Shown: positions 24,466 through 33,885 of the stretch, piece after piece
Numbering within the stretch: position 1 is the first letter of the stretch
Layout of the letters: the number at the start of each line of letters is the position of its first letter
Origin: UBA961 sp049317525
Lineage (GTDB): Bacteria > Bacteroidota > Ignavibacteria > Kapaibacteriales > UBA961
DNA: 61,438 nt
Direction of reading: 5' to 3'
Assembly: GCA_049317525.1 (NCBI GenBank)
Contig: JBMOIC010000018.1
Span: forward strand, 1 to 61,438
Translations under genes and position numbers: made by a program
The notes under the pieces: model-generated
What the model was told of the DNA's origin: nothing
The model's database searches: none
Seen by the model: the letters and a program-made list of their open reading frames with translations, nothing else

Positions 24466-25755
24466 ATGGATAATATTGCAGTTTTTATTATTCTGATGTC
24501 TGCAATTTATGCAGTTATAAAAGGCATAGATGTTCGTATTGTTTTATTGCTTTCAGGGATTCTTTTATGTTCTATTGCTGGTGTGCCTTTTAAAGTTTTA
24601 GATGAATTTCAAAGAGTAATGGGTGAGGGGAAAATTATTGGACCTATCTGCTCTGCTATGGGGTATGCTTTTGTATTAAAAGCTACAGGTTGTGACAAAG
24701 CAATGGTTCAATTGATTATGAAACCTATCATGAAAATGAAGTTTTTATTGATTCCAGGAAGTTGCCTTGTAGGATTTATTACGAATATTGCTATTACAAG
24801 CCAAACTGCATCTGCCGCTGCGGTTGGCCCAATTATCATCCCGATTCTTATAGCTGCTCGCTTCCATCCTATCATCGCAGGGTCTGCATTGGTTTTAGGT
24901 TGCTCTTCTGGTGGAAATTTGTTTAATCCCGGAGAACCCGATATTGTTGGAATTCAAGCTGCAACATCTGCTCCAATTGCATCAATTATAGATATGGCAT
25001 TCTTACCAGAAATAATTGCTTTTTTCTCAGCTGTATCTGTATTTACTTTTCTTGCTTATGCTTTTCCTCCAACATCTCCTTATACTTATGACTTCCCTTT
25101 AGATAAAGATTCTGAAAAGCCTCAATATCTAAAAGCCATGATGCCACCTTTACCAGTACTAACATTATTGTTAATGCAGCCAGGAAATATATTTGCACAA
25201 CCAATTCTAGACATCTATCCAAATGGACTTCCTGTACCACATATTATGGTTACATATAGTCTATTGGTGATTCTGCTTAATTGGAAAGATATTTCTTTAT
25301 TGACATCAGAATTTTTCTCTGGTATTGGATATGGATATACTCATGTTATTTCACTTATTATTACAGCAAGTTGTTTTATTGCTGGGTTAGATTCTGTTGG
25401 AATCCTAAAGAATATTGTCACTTTGGTTTCAGAAACTGGTGTTATGTCAAAAATATTTTCTGGATTTACTACATTTTCTATGGCTTTATTATCAGGCTCT
25501 GGAACTGCCCCAAGTGTTGCTTTTTCTCAAAGCGTTTTACCTTCCATTCAGATTGTCGATACCATAGCAGCAATAGATTTAGGAATAATTGGCGCAATTG
25601 GCGCAACTCTTGGGCGCACAATGTCTCCTGCTGCAGCAGTAATAATATATGCATCTACTATCATTGGTTTTAGTCCAATCGATATCGTTAAAAGAACATC
25701 AATTCCCGTCCTTATTGCCTTGATAATGGTTCTAGTATTTTTTATTGTAAAATGA
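24466..25755 (+). CDS. DcuC-family C4-dicarboxylate carrier
   Basis: This 429-residue protein has about 11-12 membrane helices with the features of the DcuC/YfcC-like anaerobic C4-dicarboxylate transporters: ITSQTASAAAVGPIIIPIL near 105-125, CSSGGNLFNPGEPD near 146-159 and SGSGTAPSVAFSQSVLPS near 345-362. Family members exchange or export fumarate, succinate or related acids. It directly follows a Crp/Fnr regulator gene, the usual control for such carriers, which makes oxygen- or redox-dependent expression likely (inference). Confidence 0.85.
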   Translation: MDNIAVFIILMSAIYAVIKGIDVRIVLLLSGILLCSIAGVPFKVLDEFQRVMGEGKIIGPICSAMGYAFVLKATGCDKAMVQLIMKPIMKMKFLLIPGSCLVGFITNIAITSQTASAAAVGPIIIPILIAARFHPIIAGSALVLGCSSGGNLFNPGEPDIVGIQAATSAPIASIIDMAFLPEIIAFFSAVSVFTFLAYAFPPTSPYTYDFPLDKDSEKPQYLKAMMPPLPVLTLLLMQPGNIFAQPILDIYPNGLPVPHIMVTYSLLVILLNWKDISLLTSEFFSGIGYGYTHVISLIITASCFIAGLDSVGILKNIVTLVSETGVMSKIFSGFTTFSMALLSGSGTAPSVAFSQSVLPSIQIVDTIAAIDLGIIGAIGATLGRTMSPAAAVIIYASTIIGFSPIDIVKRTSIPVLIALIMVLVFFIVK

Positions 25756-25838
25756 TGTAACTTTATTTAGATTAAGCTTTTATTTTTTTCATCTAGATGT
25801 GATGTAAGTACTCATGTTCCACTTATGTTGAAATTCCT

Positions 25839-27467
25839 ATGAATCGTAGATCCTTATTTACACTCAAAAAAGACATACAAGATCAGCATCGTATACCTTT
25901 AACACAACAAGGTAATCCTGAACATCTTCAAAGAACTACCGCTGGGCTAGAACAATATACTCCAACTAGTTTAGAGCCATGGAATTATGAAAGGGCTGCA
26001 CATGTACTTAGACGCGCATCTATTGCACCAAAAAATAGTCAAATTCTTGATGCAGTTTCAAAAGGTTTTGAATCTACAATAGATATGATTTTTAAACCAT
26101 TTTCTGTAGATATCTCAGAGATTTCTCCTTGGTGTGATGAAGATCCTCAGATAAAACCGATTGCCCCAAAAACTTTACAAGATATTTTAGATGAAAGAAT
26201 TCAAAGAAGAGAAATCATTGGCAGATGGTATCTTAAAGTAATTGGTACTTCTAAGATTTCAATTCAAGAAAGAATGGTATCTTTTTGGCATAATCATTTT
26301 GTAAGTGAGTTTGACGTAGTTGATACACCACAATGGATGTATATACAAAACCAATTATTCAGAAAGAATTGTTTAGGTAATTTTAGAACCTTTGTTCAAG
26401 ATGTTACGATTGACCCCGCGATGTTGATATATCTTGATGGATATAAGAATAAAAAAATTGGGAATAATAAACAGATTAATGAAAATTATGCCCGCGAGTT
26501 AATGGAATTATTTACATGCGGTGTTCTTGATTGGAATAATAATCCGAATTATACTGAAAATGATGTTTTAGAGGCAGCAAGATCCTTAAGTGGCTGGACA
26601 TTTAGTCCAAGTACACATCCAGATGCAATAGAAAGAGCTTCTCGAGTTGGTAGATCAGGCTTATTCTTACAAAGTAATTGGGATTCTGGATCTAAAACAT
26701 TTATGGGGAAAACAGGTAATTGGCGTTATACTGATATTATATCAATATTATTTTCAGAAAGGTCTGATCAAATCGCTTTAAATATCTGCGAAAAAATATA
26801 TCGTGCTTTTGTATATGATACTCCCGACAGAGTAATAATCAGAGCATTAGCAGATGAATTTAAAAAGAATTGGGAAATTAAACCAATGCTGATGAGACTC
26901 TTAAAAAGTGCTCATTTTTTTGACAAAGTGAATATAGGAGCTATGTATAAAAGTCCAATCGATTATATACTTGGTAGCTTACATATGATGAATATTACTC
27001 ATATTCCTGATTTTGCTTTGAAAGAGATGTCTAGATTTAATCGCGATGTTTCTAATCGCTTAACTTCTCTTGGACAATCCATTTTCAATCCTCCAAATGT
27101 TAAAGGATGGCCCGGTGGAAGAACATGGGTGAGTACTTCTACAATTTCTCAAAGACATAAATTAATGATCGATATCATTAATGGAACAATCTCATTCAAT
27201 AAAATAAAGTATTATGATTTCGATCCAATTGTCTTTGCAAAATCTTTTCCAGACCCCACTAATCCTCGTACTTTATGCACCGATATATGCAATGCAATGC
27301 TAAATACCGCACCTTCTGAAAAAGAATATCAAATGCTATTAGATACAATGCTAGACGGTGCAAAAGAATATGAATGGACAATAGATGATCCAAAGTTTCA
27401 AGCCGATAAAAGACTTAAAAAATTTCTCATTGAAGTTGCAAAACTTGCTAAATATCAATTGTATTAA
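25839..27467 (+). CDS. DUF1800 domain protein
   Basis: This 542-residue protein matches the DUF1800 family. Typical blocks are RAAHVLRRASIAP near 51-63, SIQERMVSFWHNHFVSEF near 140-157, YLDGYKNKKIGNNKQINENYARELMELF near 197-224 and NPPNVKGWPGGRTWVST near 414-430. No signal peptide is evident in the first residues. DUF1800 genes nearly always precede a DUF1501 gene, as here (15 bp apart), and both products are thought to be exported, but their reaction is unknown. Confidence 0.9.
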   Translation: MNRRSLFTLKKDIQDQHRIPLTQQGNPEHLQRTTAGLEQYTPTSLEPWNYERAAHVLRRASIAPKNSQILDAVSKGFESTIDMIFKPFSVDISEISPWCDEDPQIKPIAPKTLQDILDERIQRREIIGRWYLKVIGTSKISIQERMVSFWHNHFVSEFDVVDTPQWMYIQNQLFRKNCLGNFRTFVQDVTIDPAMLIYLDGYKNKKIGNNKQINENYARELMELFTCGVLDWNNNPNYTENDVLEAARSLSGWTFSPSTHPDAIERASRVGRSGLFLQSNWDSGSKTFMGKTGNWRYTDIISILFSERSDQIALNICEKIYRAFVYDTPDRVIIRALADEFKKNWEIKPMLMRLLKSAHFFDKVNIGAMYKSPIDYILGSLHMMNITHIPDFALKEMSRFNRDVSNRLTSLGQSIFNPPNVKGWPGGRTWVSTSTISQRHKLMIDIINGTISFNKIKYYDFDPIVFAKSFPDPTNPRTLCTDICNAMLNTAPSEKEYQMLLDTMLDGAKEYEWTIDDPKFQADKRLKKFLIEVAKLAKYQLY

Positions 27468-27482
27468 TCTGGGAAACTTATC

Positions 27483-29021
27483 ATGAAACGCAGAATCTTT
27501 TTACAAAAACTAGCTGCTTCAGGAATCATACTTCCCATTACTTTGGGATTTCCTAGATTAAGGGCTTATGCAAAAGTACCTGAAGGCTCTCAATTCATGC
27601 AATTAGCTGCTATGAATTCAGATAAAATCACTATTCTAATACGTTTAGATGGTGGCAATGATGGCCTTAATACGGTAGTTCCCTATACAAATAGTGAATA
27701 CTATAAATTAAGACAATCAGGCGAGATCTTTATAAAGCAAGAAGAAGTGCTACCTTTAAAAGGTTCATCAACGATGGGGCTTCACCCGGCTTTAGCACCT
27801 CTTCAAACTTTATATAATGAAAACAAAGTTGCTATTATTCAAAATGTTGGATATCCAAATCAAAATTTTTCGCATTTCAGGTCTACAGATATTTGGCTTT
27901 CTGGAACTGATGCAAATGTATATGAATCAAGTGGTTGGTATGGACGATTTCTTGAAGAAACATACCCAGATTATCCAGAAGTTTTACCTAAAGATCCATT
28001 TGCCATTGAATTAGGTACATATCTAAGCTCAACTTTGATTGGAAGAGATAATAATATGGGTATCGCTGTTAGTAGCTTAGATTATGTTCCAGGACAGCCC
28101 GATGAGGAAATTTTAGCTAATACAAATGCTGGGACAGAAGAGCTTTATGTTAAAGATATCATTAAGCAAACAAATTTATTTTCAAATAGTATTATTCAAG
28201 CTGCAATAAAACAAGCAACAAATAAAGTACAGTATCCTTCTAATAATGCTCTTGCATCTGGCTTATCGGCAATAGCAAGGATAATTATGGGCGGATTACA
28301 AACACAAATGTATATCGTAAATATAGGCGGTTATGATACTCATAATGATCAATTAACTCGGCATGCAGCATTACATAAATTAGTAGCAGATGCAATTCTA
28401 GCTTTTCAAAGAGATCTAGAAGCTTTTGGAATTGATAAGAAAGTATGTATCATGACAATAAGCGAATTTGGTAGAAGGGCAAATTCAAATGGAGCTGGCA
28501 CAGATCATGGTTCAGCAGCCCCAATGTTTGTTATTGGTTCTGGAGTAAATGGCTCTATTATTGGCTCTGATCCAAATTTAAATTCTTTAGAAGGTGCTGG
28601 AAATATAAAAATGCAATATGATTTCAGGCAAGTATATGCATCCTTATTAGGACAATGGTATAATGCTAAAGAATCTCAATATGTACCCTCTGCCCTTCCA
28701 AGAGCATTTGCTCAATTACCGATATTTAAATCTACAGGAACTGGTATCCAAGATGCTGTTTTTTCCTCTTTAAAAATTGGTCAAAATTATCCAAATCCTG
28801 CATCTACAAAAACTATCATACCAATAAGTGGAATATCCTTTGGAACAGAGGCACAGTTTATCCTATCAACTATAGATGGCAGAACTATTCATACTGAAAA
28901 TATATTGCCAGGAAATGAATCAATTACTGTTGATATCAGCAATTTACCTCCAGGTTCTTATTCCTATATTGTTATATATGGACAATCTCGCTATGTTGGG
29001 ACAATGTTAGTGCATCGCTGA
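27483..29021 (+). CDS. DUF1501 protein with Tat-like signal and T9SS sorting domain
   Basis: This 512-residue protein starts MKRRIFLQKLAASGIILP, which resembles a twin-arginine signal (RRxFL) followed by a hydrophobic stretch. The DUF1501 core has ILIRLDGGNDGLNTVVPY near 50-67, IQNVGYPNQNFSHFRSTDIW near 118-137 and SEFGRRANSNGAGTDHGSAAPMF near 322-344, related to sulfatase/alkaline-phosphatase-like proteins. The last 80 residues form a T9SS type A-like sorting domain (IGQNYPNPASTKTIIPI, then GSYSYIVIYG). It is the second gene of the DUF1800-DUF1501 pair and is probably displayed on the cell surface. Confidence 0.9.
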   Translation: MKRRIFLQKLAASGIILPITLGFPRLRAYAKVPEGSQFMQLAAMNSDKITILIRLDGGNDGLNTVVPYTNSEYYKLRQSGEIFIKQEEVLPLKGSSTMGLHPALAPLQTLYNENKVAIIQNVGYPNQNFSHFRSTDIWLSGTDANVYESSGWYGRFLEETYPDYPEVLPKDPFAIELGTYLSSTLIGRDNNMGIAVSSLDYVPGQPDEEILANTNAGTEELYVKDIIKQTNLFSNSIIQAAIKQATNKVQYPSNNALASGLSAIARIIMGGLQTQMYIVNIGGYDTHNDQLTRHAALHKLVADAILAFQRDLEAFGIDKKVCIMTISEFGRRANSNGAGTDHGSAAPMFVIGSGVNGSIIGSDPNLNSLEGAGNIKMQYDFRQVYASLLGQWYNAKESQYVPSALPRAFAQLPIFKSTGTGIQDAVFSSLKIGQNYPNPASTKTIIPISGISFGTEAQFILSTIDGRTIHTENILPGNESITVDISNLPPGSYSYIVIYGQSRYVGTMLVHR

Positions 29022-29063
29022 TTTGATAGAGTTTTTGCTATTTTTATCTACATTATATGAATT

Positions 29064-29094
29064 CAAGCCGACTTAAATTAAGCCGGCTTTTTTG
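29064..29094 (+). terminator. Terminator after the DUF1501 gene
   Basis: Arms AGCCGACTT/AAGCCGGCT (29066-29074 with 29080-29088, one mismatch) with a 5-nt loop are followed by six T. Confidence 0.8.
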
Positions 29095-29118
29095 TTGAAC
29101 TAACAGTATGTATTTTTG
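29091..29118 (+). promoter_or_regulatory. Possible promoter of gcvP
   Basis: TATTTTTG at 29111-29118 is a perfect TAnnTTTG. The best upstream TTTG (29091-29094) leaves only a 16-bp spacer and overlaps the preceding terminator. Transcription would begin near 29125. Confidence 0.35.
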
Positions 29119-29176
29119 TGTTATAAGAGTGTGCATTTCTATTACAACATCTTTTTTCATCACATAGATTATCTTC

Positions 29177-32071
29177 ATGAATCCTATTTTGCGTGTTAAT
29201 GATCGCTTTGAAGACCGACATATTGGTCCACGTTCTCATGAAATTTCTCATATGCTTACAACCGTTGGAGCCTCCAGTATCGATGAATTAATTCATCAAA
29301 CTGTTCCAGCAAATATAGCATTGAAGTCTCCACTTACTTTACCAGAACCACTTACTGAAACAGAAGTTCTTGCTAGATTAAAAACAATAGCACAAAAAAA
29401 TATTCGGAAGCGTTCTTTTATTGGAATGGGTTATTATGGTTGTATTACTCCCACAGTAATCCTTAGAAATATTCTTGAAAATCCAGGTTGGTATACTCAG
29501 TATACTCCATATCAAGCTGAAATTGCTCAAGGAAGATTAGAATCTTTATTGAATTTTCAGACAATGGTAATTGATTTGACTGGAATGGAAATTGCGAATG
29601 CTTCTTTATTAGATGAAGCTACTGCTGCTGCAGAGTCTATGCATTTAATGCATGCTTCTAGAACAAAACTGGCCTCTGATAATAATGCCCATACTTTATT
29701 TGTTTCTGATTCTTGTTTTCCTCAAACAATTGAATTACTTCAAACAAGAGCAGAACCTTTAGGTATTCACATTCTTATTGGTGATTGGAAAGCTGTACAA
29801 TGGGACGGTTCTATTTTTGGTGCAGTTATTCAATATCCAACTGGAATGGGATCTATAGAGGATTATAGCACGTTTTGCTCTAAAGCACATGAACAAGGTG
29901 CATTAGTAGCCTGCGCAAGTGATTTATTGAGCTTAACTTTACTGAAACCACCAGGAGAATTTGGAGCTGATGTAGTATTTGGTTCCGCTCAAAGATTTGG
30001 TGTCCCAATGGGTTATGGCGGGCCACATGCAGCATATTTTGCAACAAAAGAAGAATTCAAACGCCAAATGCCAGGAAGAATTATTGGCGTGTCTATCGAT
30101 GCACATGGAAGTGTAGCATTAAGAATGGCACTTCAAACAAGAGAGCAACATATTAAGCGTGATAAAGCAACAAGCAATATATGTACTGCTCAAGCTTTGC
30201 TGGCAAATATGGCTGCAATGTATGCGGTATATCATGGGCCAAGTGGTCTAAAAGCAATTGCCGAAAGAGTACATGGAATGACTTCTGTTTTATCTTCGGC
30301 CCTTCAGTTTTTAGGATACCAATTATTAGATACTACATTTTTTGATACTATTGGAATATCCGTAGATGTATCAATAAAACAATCAATTCTATCTAAATGC
30401 TCTGATATAAATCTAAGAATTCAAGATTCATGGTTGGGAATTTCTTGTGATGAAACTACTACATTAGCAGATATTCAATGTATAGCAGATATTTTTGCCT
30501 CTGCAAAAGGTGTAGATTCAATTGATATTAATCAGTTTACAGAAAACTTAATTTCAGGAATCCCTTCTCAGGCATTAAGAACAAGCACATACCTAACACA
30601 CCCGATATTTAATTCATGTCATTCAGAACATGATATACTTAGATATATGAAGTCATTAGAAAATAAGGACTTATCCATGGTTCATTCTATGATTGCGCTT
30701 GGTTCTTGTACAATGAAACTAAATGCAACCACAGAAATGATTCCAGTAACATGGCCAGAATTTGGTGATTTACATCCATTTGCACCGCTAGACCAAACAT
30801 CGGGCTATCAAGAGATTTTTAGCACCCTAGAAACATGGCTATGTGAAATAACAGGCTTTGATGCAATGAGTTTACAGCCAAATGCTGGGGCCCAAGGAGA
30901 ATATGCAGGCCTAATGGTTATTAGGGCATATCACAATAGCCGCGGAGATCATCATCGTAAAATAGCTTTAATTCCATCGTCTGCGCATGGAACAAATCCG
31001 GCAAGTGCGGTAATGGCAGGGATGCAGGTTATAGTTGTAAAATGTGATGAGTTAGGTAATATTGATATGAATGATTTAACGCTTAAGGCAAATCAATATT
31101 CAGAAAATTTATCTGCTTTAATGGTTACTTATCCATCCACACATGGAGTTTTTGAGGAGTCTATAACCGAAATTTGCGAGATTATTCATAGCCATGGTGG
31201 ACAAGTCTATATGGATGGTGCCAATATGAATGCTCAAGTTGGATTAACAAGTCCACGTAATATCGGTGCAGATGTTTGCCACTTAAATCTTCATAAAACA
31301 TTTTGCATTCCCCATGGCGGTGGTGGGCCAGGAATGGGCCCTATTGGCGTAAGAAGTCATTTAGCTCCATTTTTACCTTCACATTCAATTGTTAAAACCG
31401 GTGGAGAATCAGGAATATCTGCTATTTCTGCAGCACCTTGGGGCAGTGCTAGTATCTTATTGATTTCTTGGACATATATCGCAATGATGGGAAGCAAAGG
31501 ATTAACAAATGCTACAAAAATTGCCATATTAAATGCCAATTATATCAAAGCAAGATTAGAACCACATTTCCCGATACTTTATGTAGGTAAAAATGGGCGC
31601 ATAGCTCATGAAATGATAGTAGATATGCGAGGTTTCAAACAAACAGCTAATATTGAAGTTGAAGATATAGCAAAACGTTTAATGGACTATGGTTTTCATG
31701 CCCCAACTGTATCTTTCCCTGTTCCGGGTACTGTGATGATAGAACCAACTGAAAGTGAACCTTTAAGTGAATTAGATAGATTCTGTGATGCTTTAATAGA
31801 GATCAGAAAAGAAATTGCAGAAATAGAACAAGGAAATGCAGATAAAGCAAATAATGTTTTAAAGCATGCTCCTCATACTTCTCATATTGTAATGTCTGAT
31901 ACTTGGGATAGACCTTATTCTCGACAAAAAGCAGCATATCCATTACCATTTGTTAGAAATCACAAATTCTGGCCTACTATTGGACGAATCAATAATACGT
32001 ATGGAGACAGAACGCTTATTTGTTCATGTCCTCCTTTAGAAAGTTATGAAATTGAACAGGCACAATCTTAA
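29177..32071 (+). CDS. gcvP: Glycine dehydrogenase (decarboxylating), P protein
   Basis: GcvP is the PLP enzyme of the glycine cleavage system; it decarboxylates glycine and passes the aminomethyl group to the H protein. The 964-residue length is the single-chain form, not the split GcvPA/GcvPB. The N-terminal half begins RFEDRHIGPRSHEI, with GMGYYGCITPTVILRNILEN near 82-101. The PLP lysine is Lys707 in LNLHKTFCIPHGGGGPGMG. The C-terminal block RPYSRQKAAYPLPFV lies near 915. gcvT and gcvH are not in the window. It is bounded by terminators on both sides and is probably monocistronic. Confidence 0.97.
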   Translation: MNPILRVNDRFEDRHIGPRSHEISHMLTTVGASSIDELIHQTVPANIALKSPLTLPEPLTETEVLARLKTIAQKNIRKRSFIGMGYYGCITPTVILRNILENPGWYTQYTPYQAEIAQGRLESLLNFQTMVIDLTGMEIANASLLDEATAAAESMHLMHASRTKLASDNNAHTLFVSDSCFPQTIELLQTRAEPLGIHILIGDWKAVQWDGSIFGAVIQYPTGMGSIEDYSTFCSKAHEQGALVACASDLLSLTLLKPPGEFGADVVFGSAQRFGVPMGYGGPHAAYFATKEEFKRQMPGRIIGVSIDAHGSVALRMALQTREQHIKRDKATSNICTAQALLANMAAMYAVYHGPSGLKAIAERVHGMTSVLSSALQFLGYQLLDTTFFDTIGISVDVSIKQSILSKCSDINLRIQDSWLGISCDETTTLADIQCIADIFASAKGVDSIDINQFTENLISGIPSQALRTSTYLTHPIFNSCHSEHDILRYMKSLENKDLSMVHSMIALGSCTMKLNATTEMIPVTWPEFGDLHPFAPLDQTSGYQEIFSTLETWLCEITGFDAMSLQPNAGAQGEYAGLMVIRAYHNSRGDHHRKIALIPSSAHGTNPASAVMAGMQVIVVKCDELGNIDMNDLTLKANQYSENLSALMVTYPSTHGVFEESITEICEIIHSHGGQVYMDGANMNAQVGLTSPRNIGADVCHLNLHKTFCIPHGGGGPGMGPIGVRSHLAPFLPSHSIVKTGGESGISAISAAPWGSASILLISWTYIAMMGSKGLTNATKIAILNANYIKARLEPHFPILYVGKNGRIAHEMIVDMRGFKQTANIEVEDIAKRLMDYGFHAPTVSFPVPGTVMIEPTESEPLSELDRFCDALIEIRKEIAEIEQGNADKANNVLKHAPHTSHIVMSDTWDRPYSRQKAAYPLPFVRNHKFWPTIGRINNTYGDRTLICSCPPLESYEIEQAQS

Positions 32072-32077
32072 ATCTAT

Positions 32078-32110
32078 CATGCCCTAATTATCCATTAGGG
32101 CATGTTTTTT
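32078..32110 (+). terminator. Terminator after gcvP
   Basis: A perfect 11-bp stem CATGCCCTAAT/ATTAGGGCATG (32078-32088 with 32094-32104) with a 5-nt loop is followed by a run of six or seven T. Confidence 0.9.
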
Positions 32111-32130
32111 ATCTACAATTACAATGTTAT

Positions 32131-32505
32131 ATGCCATTTAAAGGTAAAATAATTCTCATAATTGCTATTAGTCTTATTGGCTTAATAGCATCAAGTAAGA
32201 TTGTCATGATTTTTGCCATGAGTGGTCAACTAGATATTAAAAACATAGTCCTCTTGGTTTTATCTATGGCCCATTTTTATTTTTTATATGTTAAAAGATA
32301 TAATGCTGCTCGTTTTTCATTTGGTTTTTTACTTCTTGCGCCTAGTGCATTAGCATTAATCTTTTTTCCATATGCTCAGGGAATTACTAGCACGAATATA
32401 TTACCACTTATTTTGAATATTATGTTAACACATCTTGGTGTCTTACTTTTTTTGTCAAAAGATATCTCAGCATATGTTAATGAACACATGCACGAACAAT
32501 CTTAA
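32131..32505 (+). CDS. Small four-helix membrane protein of unknown function
   Basis: This 124-residue protein consists almost only of hydrophobic segments (about residues 5-25, 35-55, 62-85 and 90-112) with a short polar C-terminal tail (DISAYVNEHMHEQS). I recognise no family or catalytic residue. It starts 21 bp after the gcvP terminator and lies 9 bp before the dehydrogenase gene, so the two are probably co-transcribed. Confidence 0.7.
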   Translation: MPFKGKIILIIAISLIGLIASSKIVMIFAMSGQLDIKNIVLLVLSMAHFYFLYVKRYNAARFSFGFLLLAPSALALIFFPYAQGITSTNILPLILNIMLTHLGVLLFLSKDISAYVNEHMHEQS

Positions 32506-32514
32506 ATCAATATT

Positions 32515-33510
32515 ATGAAAGCAGTTCTTTTTACCGATAAAGATGCGTCAATGTGCATTGATGATGTACCATTATCTAAACCCAAATCTGATGATATACT
32601 GATTGCCTTAACCTATAGCTCTATAAATCACAGAGATTTATGGATTAGCAAAGGGCAATATGCCAAGATTCAATATCCGGTTATTCCTGGGTCTGATGGT
32701 AGTGGTACAATTGCAGAAAGTTCAACTTCCCAATTCCCGATTGGAATGAATATTCTTATTAATCCAAATATTAATTGGGGAAATAATAATGCGGTGCAGT
32801 CTTCCATATATTCAATTTTAGGAATGCCAAGTCAAGGAACAATGGCCGAATTCATATCTATACCATCTAATAGAATTCATTGTATTCCTTCGCATCTTTC
32901 AATGGAACAAGCTGCTGCTTTACCCCTTGCTGGATTAACAGCCTTTAGGGCTGTAAACATGAAAGGAGCAATACAAAAAGGAGATACTGTACTTATTACA
33001 GGGATCGGTGGTGGTGTTGCATTAATGGCAATGCAATTTGCTATTGCTTTAGGGGCACAAGTATATGTAAGTTCTAGCGACCCAGTTAAGATAGAAAAGG
33101 CAAAACAGCTTGGAGCTATTGATGGAGTATTATATAATCAGCCACATTGGCACCATACTCTAATGAAGCTAACTCCTAATGGATTTGATTGCATAATTGA
33201 TAGTGCAGGTGGAGAACATTGGAATATATTGACGCACATTGCTAAACCAGGCGGGAAAATTGTCTTTTATGGTGCTACTCAAGGATCTGTACCCGAATTC
33301 ATCTTGCAAAGGGTTTTTTGGAAACAATTAACTATCTGTGGATCTACTATGGGTAGTGATGCAGAATTTGAACATATGCTAGATTTTGTTCAACAATATC
33401 AGATCATACCAATTATTGATAGTATATATTCATTAGATAATGCAGCTGCTGCATTTAAACATATGGAATCAGGGAATCAATTCGGTAAAATCGTTTTACA
33501 GCATTCATAA
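32515..33510 (+). CDS. Zinc-independent MDR dehydrogenase/quinone oxidoreductase-like protein
   Basis: This 331-residue protein is a medium-chain dehydrogenase/reductase. The catalytic GroES-like domain covers residues 1-130 (SSINHRDLWISKGQY, VIPGSDGSGTIAES), and the NAD(P)-binding Rossmann fold starts near 160 (VLITGIGGGVALMAMQFA). The usual GHE zinc-ligand motif is replaced by GSDGSG and no four-Cys structural zinc loop is present. It therefore resembles quinone oxidoreductase or alkenal reductase-type members rather than zinc alcohol dehydrogenases. The substrate is not identifiable. Confidence 0.85.
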   Translation: MKAVLFTDKDASMCIDDVPLSKPKSDDILIALTYSSINHRDLWISKGQYAKIQYPVIPGSDGSGTIAESSTSQFPIGMNILINPNINWGNNNAVQSSIYSILGMPSQGTMAEFISIPSNRIHCIPSHLSMEQAAALPLAGLTAFRAVNMKGAIQKGDTVLITGIGGGVALMAMQFAIALGAQVYVSSSDPVKIEKAKQLGAIDGVLYNQPHWHHTLMKLTPNGFDCIIDSAGGEHWNILTHIAKPGGKIVFYGATQGSVPEFILQRVFWKQLTICGSTMGSDAEFEHMLDFVQQYQIIPIIDSIYSLDNAAAAFKHMESGNQFGKIVLQHS

Positions 33511-33604
33511 TATCTACAAATCACATTATTTATTGATTTTCACTCTTTTTTTATGTAGATTTGGTCTAAATAACGATAGTAAGAATCATATACAGAAAAT
33601 ACAA

Positions 33605-33838
33605 GTGAACATTTGTGATTTAGCCGTTGGTACAGAAGCTGTTTTAGAAGGATTTAGCACAGATTCTCCTTTCACAAGAAGGCTTCAAGAGATGGGATTA
33701 ATACCAGGTACTATTATCAGATTAATCAGAAAAAGTCCATTTAAGGGGCCAATAGAAATTGCTTTTGGTTATACAAGAATGGCATTCAGACCATATTCTG
33801 AAGACAAAATTTTCGTTACCGAGCTTTTTAACAAATAG
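33605..33838 (+). CDS. feoA: FeoA domain protein
   Basis: The conserved part NICDLAVGTEAVLEGF, followed by TRRLQEMGLIPGT and GPIEIAFGYTRMAFRP, is an SH3-like FeoA domain of about 75 residues, the small partner of the FeoB ferrous iron transporter. The open frame reaches back to 33440 inside the dehydrogenase gene, but that N-terminal part looks non-coding. I place the start at GTG 33605, giving 77 residues, the usual FeoA length. feoB begins 47 bp downstream on the same strand. Confidence 0.85.
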   Translation: MNICDLAVGTEAVLEGFSTDSPFTRRLQEMGLIPGTIIRLIRKSPFKGPIEIAFGYTRMAFRPYSEDKIFVTELFNK

Positions 33839-33885
33839 TTAAGAATCATTATACTCCCCTTTTCACTCTCGATTATCATCGAAAT

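Noticed and set aside
33440..33604. 55-codon extension of FeoA overlapping the dehydrogenase gene
   Set aside because: FeoA is normally about 75 residues and the extension overlaps the coding region of the previous gene; GTG 33605 gives the normal size.
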